A stretch of DNA of 64,000 nucleotides from Lachnospiraceae bacterium NE2001 (GTDB lineage Bacteria; Bacillota; Clostridia; Lachnospirales; Lachnospiraceae), in contig FOEK01000007.1 of NCBI GenBank assembly GCA_900110635.1, positions 1 to 64,000 on the forward strand. Direction: 5' to 3'. A program made the translations under genes and the position numbers. The notes below the pieces were generated by a model. That model saw only the letters and a list, made by a program, of their open reading frames with translations. It was not told where the DNA came from and did no database searches. How positions within the stretch are numbered: position 1 is the first letter of the stretch; each line of letters begins with the position of its first letter. Positions 50,394-60,262 of this stretch are shown here, in pieces.

Positions 50394-53300
50394 TTAGCAA
50401 AGACCTTTCATATAGCAGTTCTTGCACTGGTCCCCTTTACACTTCGGCAGGTTATTACCCCTTATGTTCTCAGCCGCATCTAAGATTCCAGCCTTTACAT
50501 TATCCAGCATATTCTGGTCCACCTCGTCCCTTGCATTGCGAGAACCATCTGGGTGATCCAGGTTGTATATTTCCAAGTAATCAGCCTTTTCGCCCGTTGC
50601 ATTCTCATAGCCAATAGCATATATCTTTAACTGCTCTGCGTTAAGGCACTGCTCCGCATCCTTGCCTGCCGACTTGTAATCAACAATTGCTGTTTTCTCC
50701 GAACCGTCTGCATCCACCTTCTTGATTAGATCTATACGACCATTAACGCTGACACCGTGACCCATTTCTATATTTATTTCCATCTCGGATGCTACTATCT
50801 TGTCCGCATCCTTTTCATTCTGTTCAACGTATGCAGCGGCACATTTTTTAGCTCCCTGAATTGCCTTATTAATCTGATCTGAGTTTGCATATGGCAGATA
50901 TGTTGCATCCTCAGCCACCTTGTCTAGCTCAGCTACAGTTGGTCTCTCTCCATTTATCCACGCTCTGTTAATATGCATCATTATCTCGTGGAGCACCTTG
51001 CCATAACCCTGAATCTCAGAAAATGGCTGAACAAAACCGTAAAAGTTAGACAACTTGAAACGATACGGACAATCATAATAATTTGAAAGCAGTGAGAAGT
51101 TCAGCGCCATAGGTATCGGGTCTGAACTCATTGGTGGCAGATGATCTGCAGAATAGTTTACAGATTCATCGTATTCTTTGAGATAATCAGACTGCTGTGC
51201 CTCAAGAAGATATATTGATGCAATCTGACTGTCCTCGCCATATATATCACTATATGTCAGATACAGATACTTCTTGGCACGGGTGATTGCTACATACACA
51301 AGTTTTCGTGTTGCTTCATCACTATCTCCGAATACATCATAATTTGGAATCCAAAGACTTCCTCTATTATTGGACATAATATCTATGGCATCTACAACAC
51401 CATAGACAGCATTTGCTTTCTTATTAAATGGATCTCTGTTATATATTTCTTTTGTCATAGCCGGAACAAATACAGCTGTAAACTCAAGACCTTTTGACTG
51501 GTGAATGGTCATAAGTTTTACTGCATCTGTTCGGATATAGGCATTATCATCAATTCCCTGAGGATAGAGACCACTGGCAACATTATCAATATGCTTAAAG
51601 AATTGAGTAAGTTTAAATGACGGTGAATCCTTAAAGAAGAGCATCTCATAATCAGCTATCACCTTACTGGTTTTTCCCAGGTTATAGAGAACCAGTTCTG
51701 CCTCCTCACTGTTCTCCATCTTGATAACATTTAGATGTCCTATAAAGTCCTGGAATATCTGCTGCATATTGAACTCGTGACCATAATTCATATGATGAAA
51801 ATCTAAACCTTTCAGGTATTCTATGGCCTCATCTAATCCACTTATAAGTTCAGGAGTTTCGTAATATTCTCCCACTTTTTCCCAGGCCTCTACGAGGTTC
51901 TGTCTTGCTTTCTCTTCGCGAGACATTTCATCCTCTGGATTCATCTCAAAGTAAGCAAAAATATCTTCACTAGTTTCCTGATCTATAGCAAAATCAGCAT
52001 CTGTTTTCTGCTCCCACTTAAATACACCATCAACAGGATCCTTTTTTAAAGTGCAGAAATAATCTCGAATATAATAAAACAACTCAATCGATGCATTATA
52101 CTCAGGCGTAATATGAAGGGCATTCATTCCTTCAACCACATACGGTATATCTCGTTCTCGCAGTTTATTGGTGAGAACTATCTGAAAATCTATTTTTTCT
52201 GTTCCATAATGCAAATATTTACGATTCTTAAAGAGAACAGCCATCTCCGAATAAGGGATATCCAGTTCTTTAAGTTCCACAATTCTTTCAGCAATAAATG
52301 TTGCTTCTTCGTCATAGTTTGCAAACTTCTTCCAGACTGTATCACCATCCTCATAAGCAAGCACACTTTTTTCTATCTTGCCTCTTTTCATAGATTTATA
52401 GTCTGGATCATCTATATGATTATTCTTAATTACAGTATCTGCTATATCAATAACAGCTTCTGTACTTCTAAAGTCCTGATTTAAGTTAAATATTTCTGCT
52501 CCGTATTTGTCTGCGAAACAGAGTATGTTTTTCTCATCACTTCCGCGGAACTGATAGATGGTCTGATCTGCATCACCAACTATGCAGATATTGGTATCTC
52601 CATATTTGTTGAACAGTTCAACCAGCTTCTCCTGAGATGGATTACTATCCTGATACTCATCTATGGTAAGATACTTCACTCTGTCATATATCTCTGCAGC
52701 GATAGGATTCATCTCACCGTCATTAATTTCAGAATCGGGGTCCAGAAGCTCTATCATTTTCCTGATAAGACTGGAATAATCAAAGAGCTTATTTTCGTAC
52801 AGAGCATTGTTATACTTTGAAAGTCTTTCCTTTATATCATCGCTCCAATTTGAAACATGCTCCTTAGAAAAAGCGTTCTGATTCAGCATCGAAACCAGTT
52901 CAATATAATAAGTGATCTTCTTATCTAATCTGTTAACAGGATTTCCCCAGTACATATTAAGATTCGGTGCATTATCAATCACCGAACCCTGAAGTCCGAC
53001 AGAATCATTTTTAAAGTTGTGCTTCTCGATAAATATCTTCGACTGAACATCATCCAGCACAGAGAACTTATTGTATTCCGGCACCATATCCTGTAGAACC
53101 TTAAGACAGAAAGAATCTATAGTTCCCACATACATCTCAGAAAATCCAGTTGTAGATCCAAGGAACTCCTCCCCCGCTGCATAGATACGGGACTTTAATT
53201 CCTCTGCCGCCTTTCTGGTAAATGTTATAGCAACGATATTTGCCGGTGAAACACCATGCGCCAGCAGGTTAATAATACGCAGAGTGACTGTTTTTGTCTT

Positions 53301-53411
53301 GCCAGCACCTGCGCAGGCTATTATCTCCATATCTTTATCGATGCACTTTATAGCCGCCTTCTGGTCATCAGTAAGTGTCATATCTTCCAGCATAGACTCG
53401 AAATCTATCAT
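50394..53411 (-). CDS. UvrD/AddA-type helicase with C-terminal RecB nuclease
   Basis: A 1005-residue protein. Walker A is IACAGAGKTKTV (about residues 32-43), then AITFTRKAAEELK, LTIDEYQDSNPSQE, VGDADQTIYQFRGS, TIHQSKGLEFTAVFVP and RKLVYVAITRAKKYLYL, all SF1A motifs. Residues about 780-1005 hold a PD-(D/E)XK nuclease: AIVDYKSAG gives the D and K, with an upstream glutamate and QLKIYAIGY as the Q motif. The end reads PKCKGDQCKNCYMKGLC, a cysteine cluster as in AddB/RecB iron-sulfur nucleases. It resembles AddA but stands without addB and with a second helicase gene. A role in DNA-end processing or defence is inferred. Confidence 0.88.
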   Translation of the reverse strand: MIDFESMLEDMTLTDDQKAAIKCIDKDMEIIACAGAGKTKTVTLRIINLLAHGVSPANIVAITFTRKAAEELKSRIYAAGEEFLGSTTGFSEMYVGTIDSFCLKVLQDMVPEYNKFSVLDDVQSKIFIEKHNFKNDSVGLQGSVIDNAPNLNMYWGNPVNRLDKKITYYIELVSMLNQNAFSKEHVSNWSDDIKERLSKYNNALYENKLFDYSSLIRKMIELLDPDSEINDGEMNPIAAEIYDRVKYLTIDEYQDSNPSQEKLVELFNKYGDTNICIVGDADQTIYQFRGSDEKNILCFADKYGAEIFNLNQDFRSTEAVIDIADTVIKNNHIDDPDYKSMKRGKIEKSVLAYEDGDTVWKKFANYDEEATFIAERIVELKELDIPYSEMAVLFKNRKYLHYGTEKIDFQIVLTNKLRERDIPYVVEGMNALHITPEYNASIELFYYIRDYFCTLKKDPVDGVFKWEQKTDADFAIDQETSEDIFAYFEMNPEDEMSREEKARQNLVEAWEKVGEYYETPELISGLDEAIEYLKGLDFHHMNYGHEFNMQQIFQDFIGHLNVIKMENSEEAELVLYNLGKTSKVIADYEMLFFKDSPSFKLTQFFKHIDNVASGLYPQGIDDNAYIRTDAVKLMTIHQSKGLEFTAVFVPAMTKEIYNRDPFNKKANAVYGVVDAIDIMSNNRGSLWIPNYDVFGDSDEATRKLVYVAITRAKKYLYLTYSDIYGEDSQIASIYLLEAQQSDYLKEYDESVNYSADHLPPMSSDPIPMALNFSLLSNYYDCPYRFKLSNFYGFVQPFSEIQGYGKVLHEIMMHINRAWINGERPTVAELDKVAEDATYLPYANSDQINKAIQGAKKCAAAYVEQNEKDADKIVASEMEINIEMGHGVSVNGRIDLIKKVDADGSEKTAIVDYKSAGKDAEQCLNAEQLKIYAIGYENATGEKADYLEIYNLDHPDGSRNARDEVDQNMLDNVKAGILDAAENIRGNNLPKCKGDQCKNCYMKGLC

Positions 53412-53438
53412 AATATCGATTCTCCTTTTCCACTCGTT

Positions 53439-54779
53439 TTAGCGTTTATTACTGCGACGCCAGATCATTCGCTTCTCAGCTTCCTTGATCAGGTCGTCAC
53501 GGAAGTCTGGATGGGCGATGGATATAAGGTCCTCTGCTCGCTCCCAGGTGGATTTGCCCTCAAGGTTTACAACACCAAACTCAGTAGCAATGAAATAAAC
53601 CTGGCTGCGAGGAGATGTGATAATGTCGCCGTTAAACTGTGGAGTAATACAAGACTTATAGGAACCATCCTTTTCTTTAAAACGAGAAGCCATACAGATA
53701 AATGCCTTTCCTCCACGGGATGCCGAAGCACCAGTCAGGAAGTCCAGCTGTCCACCTGTACCACTTATCTGGCGGCCTTCGAAACTTTCAGATGCTATCT
53801 GGCCGTATAGATCTACGGCAACACATCCATTTATCGAAACCATATTGTCTATCTGAGCGATAACAAAAGGACGGTTAACATACTCTATTGGATACGCAGC
53901 AACACCAGGGTTGTCGTCCAGCCACTCGTAGAGCTCTCTTGAACCCACAGCGCATCCGAAGACACCCTTGCCTCTATCTATTGTTTTAAGCTTGTTGGTA
54001 AGTTTACCAGAACGGTAAAGCTCGAGATATGCATCCGTGCAAAGCTCGGTATGCATTCCTAGATCCTTGATATCTGACTCGGAAAGCAAAGCTCCGATAG
54101 CATTTGGAATACTTCCTATTCCAAGCTGAAGAGTTGCTCCGTCAACGATATAAGGTATGATATGACCTGCTATCTGCCAATCCAGCTCCCGGGGCTGAAC
54201 AGGCAAAAGATTTTTAAATGGCTGGTGCTCGCCCTCTACGATATAGTCGATATCCGAGATATGTATGCACTCATTGGAGCCGCCGTGGATCTTTGGCATA
54301 TGCTCGTTTACCTCGACTATTACAACATCTGCCTTTTCGCAGATTGGACCTGCAACGCCTGTATTTACTGAAAAATTAAAATAGCCGTGCTTATCCATAG
54401 GAGCCACACTGACCATTACTACATTTACATCTATAAAAAACTCATAGTAGGCAGCGTTGTACTGGAAGACCATCGGAATATAATAACAAAGCCCTCTGTC
54501 AGAGAGCTTACGCTCATATGAAGAGCAGTGCCAGCTATGATATATAAAATGCTCCTGTGACGAATCACATTCTGCAACCTCAATTGGTCCCGGTATCAGA
54601 TTGCCTCGGATTTTTACATCCTCCAGCTCGTCTCGACGTTTTGCCAATGCCGCATCCAGAAGAACTGGCATACCAAGTGAACTGGTGTAATCAACCCAGT
54701 CTCCGCTTCTTACTACCTTAACTGCCTCGTCGGGAGTGCGGAGCTTGTCCCTGTACTCCCTGCTGTAATCTCGTAACAT
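53439..54779 (-). CDS. but: Butyryl-CoA:acetate CoA-transferase-like enzyme
   Basis: A 446-residue acetyl-CoA hydrolase/transferase-family enzyme (AbfT/Cat2/But group). GIGSIPNAIG, SGTGGQLDFLTGA, and TEFGVVNLEGKSTWERA near the C-terminus, with the catalytic glutamate probably in ATEFGVV, then ISIAHPDFRDDL are family motifs. In Lachnospiraceae such enzymes move CoA from butyryl-CoA to acetate in the last step of butyrate formation. Acetate versus 4-hydroxybutyrate or propionate as partner cannot be told from sequence alone. It is just upstream of the helicase pair (27 bases) but unrelated in function. An inverted pair of family 1 repeats precedes it. Confidence 0.78.
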   Translation of the reverse strand: MLRDYSREYRDKLRTPDEAVKVVRSGDWVDYTSSLGMPVLLDAALAKRRDELEDVKIRGNLIPGPIEVAECDSSQEHFIYHSWHCSSYERKLSDRGLCYYIPMVFQYNAAYYEFFIDVNVVMVSVAPMDKHGYFNFSVNTGVAGPICEKADVVIVEVNEHMPKIHGGSNECIHISDIDYIVEGEHQPFKNLLPVQPRELDWQIAGHIIPYIVDGATLQLGIGSIPNAIGALLSESDIKDLGMHTELCTDAYLELYRSGKLTNKLKTIDRGKGVFGCAVGSRELYEWLDDNPGVAAYPIEYVNRPFVIAQIDNMVSINGCVAVDLYGQIASESFEGRQISGTGGQLDFLTGASASRGGKAFICMASRFKEKDGSYKSCITPQFNGDIITSPRSQVYFIATEFGVVNLEGKSTWERAEDLISIAHPDFRDDLIKEAEKRMIWRRSNKR

Positions 54780-54802
54780 TTCCTTCTCCCCAATAATATC
54801 CC

Positions 54803-54860
54803 AAAGACAGGGGACGGTTCTCCGTCTTATTTTTAAGACAGAGAACCGTCCCCTGTCTTC
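54803..54860. repeat. Palindromic repeat, family 1, inverted pair (copies 5 and 6)
   Basis: Two copies in opposite orientation form a hairpin of about 26 pairs with one mismatch and a four-T loop between the EAL gene stop and the CoA-transferase start. Confidence 0.9.
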
Positions 54861-54866
54861 GTTTTC

Positions 54867-56846
54867 TTAATCCTTGACGCCAAGGATTTCGCGGATGAAA
54901 TCCTCCTTAGGTATTGGCTTCGAGAAATAAAATCCCTGCTGGTAGTCTACCCCAAGCTGTTCCAGCAGATGTATCTGTGACTCTGTCTCGACACCCTCTA
55001 CCACTATCTTCTTCTTCATCTGACGAATCATATTGATGCTGTTGGTAAGTATGGTCATTCCAAGTTCGCCCTTCTCAGCAGCCCAGAGAATACTCTTGTC
55101 AATCTTTACCACATCGAAGTCCAGCGAGAAGATAGACTGGATATTGGAGTAACCCGTTCCATAATCATCCATTGCGAACTGATAGCCACTGCCCTTCAGC
55201 TCAGTAATAATCTCACCCAGCTTCATATAATCGTCTGCACCAACTGACTCTGTTATTTCAAATGTTATCATATGCTTGTCGATGCTGTAGCCATCAACTA
55301 TCTGATTGATACGATTGACAAAGCCCTTCTGCATACACTGTATCATAGAGAGATTAACATTTAATGTTTGCATTCCCGCATTAGTTGGAATTCCGCTTTC
55401 TATAAATTCACAGACCTTTCCAAGAACCATATTGTCAACATCATCAATAAGTCCCATCTGCTCTATGACAGGGATAAACTCATCAGGAAATACTGGTCCC
55501 AGTTCCTTATCGTGAAGCCTGAGAAGTGCTTCTGCGCCATAAAGCTTCTTTGAGTTAAGTTCATAAACAGGCTGATAGTAAACCTCAAATCCGCCACCAG
55601 CCATTCCACGGTGGATTGCATTTTCCACTTCAGTTCTGCGAAGCAGATAACCAAGATCATCCTTATCCAGCACCTGCTTATCCAGTTTCTTTGGAAGCGG
55701 GCTGTCAATGAAGAAGAACACCTCTTCGACTGTCTTAAAGTTCTCAGGTATATTTGCCTTAATGATCACAGGGTTAAGACTTGTCTTGGTCTTACCCATA
55801 TTCCAGTTGCCCTTGAAACGTTCGAGTATATCCTCTGCCAATTCATCAATAGAGACCATAGGCTCGTAGTTTCTAAATAGTTTTCTATATCGACGCTGAT
55901 TTTCTTCCTGCTCTCTGTCACCCAAAAGTATGATAAACTGGCTGGGATCTATGTTGTAGATATAAAATCTCTGAATCTTGGTCTTAAGATATTCGGCGAT
56001 ATCATTTGTCAGATTATTTATGTTGGTGAGGCCAATACTTCTAAGACTTGTGCCAACATCAGTAATCCTGAGACTCAGGATATCGCAGTGAAGTCCCAGT
56101 TTGATAGTCATATCCAGATCTATCTCAAGACCGCGGCGATTATAGATTCCTGTCACTGCTTCAATGCGGTCATCCTCATTTTCCATAAGAAGCATGATTC
56201 CCAGGATTCCCAGAGCCTCGGCAAAGAGCTCGCATCTGATATCTGGATAAACCAGCTGAACAACCAATCCAAGAAGCACAACTCCAAGAAAACAGATGAG
56301 TGATAATCTCTTCTTAAATGTCATGGCATTCCAGAATCTGAATATGCAAGCAATAGTGTGAAATATATAAACTGCTGATATAACATATAAAACATACTCT
56401 GCAGGTCCACGTTCAAACCGGCCCGAAGGACTATGATCATATAATAAATGGGTTAACGGATTGGATAGAACAAGCAATTCCATAAAGATAATTGGAACGC
56501 TGAACAGAATCACCTGAATATCCTTCCTCTTTTTGATGGCATCTGTCAGACAAAGCTCATAGAAAAAGAACATCGGTGCTATAAGGCAATGAAACACGAA
56601 ATATAGTATATGACATACATCATCAACAAAAACACAGGCATCCGAGGTGGCAAGATATGGTCTCACAAACTCAGAAATCATTTCAGTAACAGAATTGGCC
56701 ATAACGATACATACCATTACAATAAACGCCAGATTATGTGCCCTGTCGGTTCTCTTCTGGATAATCGACTGCATAAATATAGTAAACGATACCAGAAGGG
56801 CCGCTGCATAAAACGCCATATGAAATTCATTAATGTTTACATGCAT
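54867..56846 (-). CDS. Membrane EAL-domain c-di-GMP phosphodiesterase with degenerate GGDEF
   Basis: A 659-residue protein. Seven hydrophobic segments span about residues 7-225. A GGDEF-like domain follows (about 235-345, starting AVTGIYNRRGLEIDL), but the signature loop is replaced by IDPSQF, so cyclase activity is unlikely. The EAL domain (about 400-655) keeps AEALLRL, NVNLS, FEITES, DDYGTGYSN, KIDKSIL and VEGVETE, the metal and general-base residues, so hydrolysis of c-di-GMP is likely. It ends 12 bases before a family 1 repeat pair. The inner sensory module is of 7TM type; the ligand is unknown. Confidence 0.88.
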   Translation of the reverse strand: MHVNINEFHMAFYAAALLVSFTIFMQSIIQKRTDRAHNLAFIVMVCIVMANSVTEMISEFVRPYLATSDACVFVDDVCHILYFVFHCLIAPMFFFYELCLTDAIKKRKDIQVILFSVPIIFMELLVLSNPLTHLLYDHSPSGRFERGPAEYVLYVISAVYIFHTIACIFRFWNAMTFKKRLSLICFLGVVLLGLVVQLVYPDIRCELFAEALGILGIMLLMENEDDRIEAVTGIYNRRGLEIDLDMTIKLGLHCDILSLRITDVGTSLRSIGLTNINNLTNDIAEYLKTKIQRFYIYNIDPSQFIILLGDREQEENQRRYRKLFRNYEPMVSIDELAEDILERFKGNWNMGKTKTSLNPVIIKANIPENFKTVEEVFFFIDSPLPKKLDKQVLDKDDLGYLLRRTEVENAIHRGMAGGGFEVYYQPVYELNSKKLYGAEALLRLHDKELGPVFPDEFIPVIEQMGLIDDVDNMVLGKVCEFIESGIPTNAGMQTLNVNLSMIQCMQKGFVNRINQIVDGYSIDKHMITFEITESVGADDYMKLGEIITELKGSGYQFAMDDYGTGYSNIQSIFSLDFDVVKIDKSILWAAEKGELGMTILTNSINMIRQMKKKIVVEGVETESQIHLLEQLGVDYQQGFYFSKPIPKEDFIREILGVKD

Positions 56847-56860
56847 ACTTTTCTTCCTTT

Positions 56861-56885
56861 AAGACAGAGAACCGTTCCCTGTCTT
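56861..56885. repeat. Palindromic repeat, family 1, copy 7, at the rqcH stop codon
   Basis: AAGACAGAGAACCG ... CCTGTCTT. The last bases (GTCTTA on the plus strand) overlap the rqcH stop codon TAA at 56884-56886. Confidence 0.85.
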
Positions 56886-58746
56886 ACATTTGTGTTAGGT
56901 TTCCTCGAGATGGGGCAGCCATCATCGAGTAGTTTGTATGATAGATAACGTAGCCTGGTCTCGCCTGAGGCGGTTTCTTCAGGTTCTTACGTTCGGTATA
57001 ATCAACCTCAATTTTCTGGGAGCTTTCTACACCAGCCACAGAACCACCAGATGTGTCTGATTCATTTGACCCACTAGAATAGTATGCAGCTAGCCCGGCA
57101 GCTTCTTCGAAGACTCTGTCCGGAATGTCCTCAAGACGTAAGTCTCCTTCCTTAACCTTCACGATAACGTGGGAGCCCGGCATCTGCTTGGCGTGGAACC
57201 AAAGATCCCTGCCTGTTGCCAGCCCGAAGGTCAGCTCCTCATTTTGTATATTATTCTTTCCTACATATATGTCATATCCATCACTTGAAATAAAGTGAAG
57301 TGGCTTACCTGCCGCCATCTTTCTGGCTCCTTTACTAGAAGCCTTTTTCTTGATCACTCCAGCTCTCTCAAGCTCAGATCTAAGCTCGGCAATATCCTCA
57401 TCATTTTCAGCCATATCCAGACTATGCTTTGCTGAAAGAAGATAATCCAGTTCTTCTCTGGTCTGCTTTACAAAATCCGTAAGAGCCTCGCTGGTTCTCT
57501 TCTTCTTGTTGTACTTGGCAAAATATTTCTGCGAATTCTCCTGGGCTGTAAGAGTCGGATCAAGCGGAATCTTTATCTCCTGATTATCATAGTAATTGAT
57601 ACAAGTGAGGCTGTCCTCTCCACCCCTGAGCTCATAGCCGTAGGTATTCAGCAGCTCACCATATATTCTGTATTTATCTCTATCTTCTGTATCTGCCAGT
57701 TGTCCACGCTGAAGATCATATTTTCTTGCAGAACGTTCTATGGCAGTCTGGAGCAGTTTCTTTATATCGGACGCCTTAGAGCGAACATTTATCTGCTTCT
57801 CCTTCTCACTGTAGAATCTGATTAGGAGCTTTGAGATACTATCCTGATTTTCTAAACCAGTCTGTTCTATGTCCCGGAACTCAGAAATAGACAAATAATC
57901 CTTCGGTCTGCCATCCACATATATGATCTTTGGACTATAAGCTCCCGCCTTAATACTACGAACCGCTAAGCTTAAATACTCGAATAGTCTGTCCTTCTCG
58001 ACTTCGCTTACATCAGCAAAGCTCTTTCTTCCATCTACGCCTGCCGCATCAACTATATACTCCGCTGTTGACTTTGAAAAACCAGTAATGGATGTAAATA
58101 TTGCCTTGGGAATAGGCACACTCTTTGCCACAAGCGTTTTCTCAAATAAATCCCTGTCAAATGGTATCTCTTCACTTACTGGATCGAGTTTGCCCTGGGA
58201 ATCGGGAGCCTCATATTTCTGCCCTGGGAACAATATCCTGTCTTTATTATTAGTAGCATTTGACGCCCCATTCTTCGTGTCTTCAAGTATAGCCGCCCCA
58301 AGATCTGGCATCACTCTTCTAAGACAGTCCATTATCATATAGTCAGCATCTGTAAGTATGATGTTGCTCTGGCGCCCCATTATCTCTATTATAAGATGGC
58401 GCTCAGCCAGGTCTCCCATTTCATCCAAATGCTCAAATACAAAATCAAACACACGGTCAAATCCAGGCTGACGAATATCTGTAAGACGTCCATTTCCCAG
58501 ATGCTTTCTTAGAAGCATACAAAATGCAGGCGCCTGCATAGGTGCCTGTGGTAAGGTGTCGGCGATATATACTATTGGCAGCGAATTATTCACCGACATA
58601 TAAAGCTTCGTCTGCCCCTTAAAACCTTTTATTGTAAATGTGATGGTGTCGCTGGAGGGCTGCTGAACCTTAACAACACGCCCTCCAAGGCACTCACTCT
58701 TTATATCATTTATAACATTACTAATAACTATTCCGTCGTATGCCAT
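56884..58746 (-). CDS. rqcH: NFACT-family ribosome quality control protein RqcH
   Basis: A 620-residue protein. The N-terminal NFACT domain (AYDGIVISNVINDIK ..., GRQSNIIL) recognises tRNA, and a helical and coiled-coil middle (about 300-450) follows. The C-terminal NFACT-R domain has GRDLWFHAKQMPGSHVIVK. RqcH adds alanine tails to stalled nascent chains with RqcP. A Ser/Gly-rich insertion (SSGSNESDTSGG) lies in the last 70 residues. The stop codon overlaps a palindromic repeat. Confidence 0.93.
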   Translation of the reverse strand: MAYDGIVISNVINDIKSECLGGRVVKVQQPSSDTITFTIKGFKGQTKLYMSVNNSLPIVYIADTLPQAPMQAPAFCMLLRKHLGNGRLTDIRQPGFDRVFDFVFEHLDEMGDLAERHLIIEIMGRQSNIILTDADYMIMDCLRRVMPDLGAAILEDTKNGASNATNNKDRILFPGQKYEAPDSQGKLDPVSEEIPFDRDLFEKTLVAKSVPIPKAIFTSITGFSKSTAEYIVDAAGVDGRKSFADVSEVEKDRLFEYLSLAVRSIKAGAYSPKIIYVDGRPKDYLSISEFRDIEQTGLENQDSISKLLIRFYSEKEKQINVRSKASDIKKLLQTAIERSARKYDLQRGQLADTEDRDKYRIYGELLNTYGYELRGGEDSLTCINYYDNQEIKIPLDPTLTAQENSQKYFAKYNKKKRTSEALTDFVKQTREELDYLLSAKHSLDMAENDEDIAELRSELERAGVIKKKASSKGARKMAAGKPLHFISSDGYDIYVGKNNIQNEELTFGLATGRDLWFHAKQMPGSHVIVKVKEGDLRLEDIPDRVFEEAAGLAAYYSSGSNESDTSGGSVAGVESSQKIEVDYTERKNLKKPPQARPGYVIYHTNYSMMAAPSRGNLTQM

Positions 58747-58766
58747 TGTAAGTCCTTACAAAAAGT

Positions 58767-60203
58767 TTAGAGTTCTGAATAAAGCTGGCTGTAGATCTTT
58801 GCACTCTTGTCCCAGCTGTAATCCTGTTCCATTGCTCTCTTCATCATTGCCTGCCAAGCAGCCTTGTCATCAAAGAAAATGTGCTTGGAGTAGTTGATTG
58901 TATTCAGCAGCTCTCTAGCATCGTAATTTGCAAAGCTGAATCCTGTTCCTGTACCCTCAAACTCATTGTATGGTTCAACTGTATCCTTAAGACCACCTGT
59001 CTCACGCACGATTGGAAGTGAGCCATACTTAAGAGCCATAAGCTGTGTAAGTCCACAAGGCTCAAATCTTGATGGAACAAGTATAGAATCACAACCCGCA
59101 TAAATCTTGTGTGACAGTTCATCACTAAAGTAGATATTTGCAGACAGCTTAGCAGGATGGAAGCCCTGATAATATCTGAACATATCCTCGTAACGTCTGT
59201 CTCCTGTACCAAGAACAACCAGCTGAGTTCCATCTGTCATAATGTCATTCATTATGTGATCGATAAGATCAAGGCCCTTCTGATCAGTCAGTCTCGATAC
59301 AATACCCATAACGTAAGCATTTTCATCCTCAGGAAGACCAAGCTCCTTCTGAAGTGCAAGCTTATTCTTCAGCTTATTCTTCTTGTAATTACGGGTGTTA
59401 TATTTGCAGGCAATCTTCTCATCCTTTGATGGATTAAAGATGTCATAATCGATTCCGTTAACGATACCCCAGAGACTCTGCCAACGAGCCTGTAAGAGGC
59501 CATCAAGTCCCTCACCATAGTATGGGGTCTGAATCTCGTGAGCATAGGTATTAGAAACTGTGGTGATCTTGTCAGCATATACAAGACCGCCCTTCAGCAT
59601 AGACGCATCCTTATTCATTTCCAGCTTATCAGGCGTGAAGAGATAATCAGGAAGTCCTGAATACTCCTGAATTGTCTTGATATCCCAACGTCCCTGGAAC
59701 TGCAGGTTATGAATAGTCATAACCGACTTGATTCCCTGGTAAAATGGATTCGATGCGAAAAGTGTCTTAAGATAAACCGGCACTAGTCCTGACTGCCAAT
59801 CATGGCAATGAATGATGTCAGGTCTGAAGCCAATGCTTGGCAGGATTGAAAGTGCTGCCTTACAGAAATAGCAGTACTTCTCTATATCCCATTTCACATC
59901 ACCATAAATATTGAAGCCATTAAAATAGTATTCGTTGTCGATGAAGTATACAGGCACTCCTTCATACTCCATATACATAACACCAACATACTGCTGCTTC
60001 CAGCCAATATCCATGTGGAAATGTGTAATATATTTCATGTTCTTCTTGTATTTCTCAGGAAGACACATATAGTTCGGAATGATGACGCGCACATCATATT
60101 CATTTCGGTCGAACTTCTTAGGAAGTGTACCAACAACGTCTGCAAGACCGCCTGTCTTGATAAATGGTACACACTCTGATGCAATATACGCTACTCTCTT
60201 CAT
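58767..60203 (-). CDS. glgA: Glycogen synthase (ADP-glucose type)
   Basis: A 478-residue GT5 glucosyltransferase. KTGGLADVVGTLP (about residues 17-29) is the ADP-glucose loop, then HCHDWQSGLVPVYLK, GIVNGIDYDIFNP, SRLTDQKGLDL, and SRFEPCGLTQLMALKYG, carrying the catalytic glutamate, with RETGGLKDTV following. It extends alpha-1,4-glucan. No glgC or glgB neighbour is visible. It has its own GGAGGG site and candidate promoter. Confidence 0.96.
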   Translation of the reverse strand: MKRVAYIASECVPFIKTGGLADVVGTLPKKFDRNEYDVRVIIPNYMCLPEKYKKNMKYITHFHMDIGWKQQYVGVMYMEYEGVPVYFIDNEYYFNGFNIYGDVKWDIEKYCYFCKAALSILPSIGFRPDIIHCHDWQSGLVPVYLKTLFASNPFYQGIKSVMTIHNLQFQGRWDIKTIQEYSGLPDYLFTPDKLEMNKDASMLKGGLVYADKITTVSNTYAHEIQTPYYGEGLDGLLQARWQSLWGIVNGIDYDIFNPSKDEKIACKYNTRNYKKNKLKNKLALQKELGLPEDENAYVMGIVSRLTDQKGLDLIDHIMNDIMTDGTQLVVLGTGDRRYEDMFRYYQGFHPAKLSANIYFSDELSHKIYAGCDSILVPSRFEPCGLTQLMALKYGSLPIVRETGGLKDTVEPYNEFEGTGTGFSFANYDARELLNTINYSKHIFFDDKAAWQAMMKRAMEQDYSWDKSAKIYSQLYSEL

Positions 60204-60245
60204 TTTGTAACCCTCCGTTTTGTTAATCCTTCAAGATATATCTCT

Positions 60246-60251
60246 ATTATA
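60246..60251 (-). promoter_or_regulatory. Candidate -10 box upstream of glgA
   Basis: TATAAT on the minus strand, about 43 bases upstream of the glgA ATG. No good -35 box; the inverted repeat at 60263-60282 occupies that region. Confidence 0.4.
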
Positions 60252-60262
60252 TGGTCTCTAAA

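Noticed and set aside
41559-53411. Prophage or integrative element
   Set aside because: No integrase, terminase, portal, capsid, recombinase or att-like repeats were seen; only helicase/nuclease and toxin-like genes.
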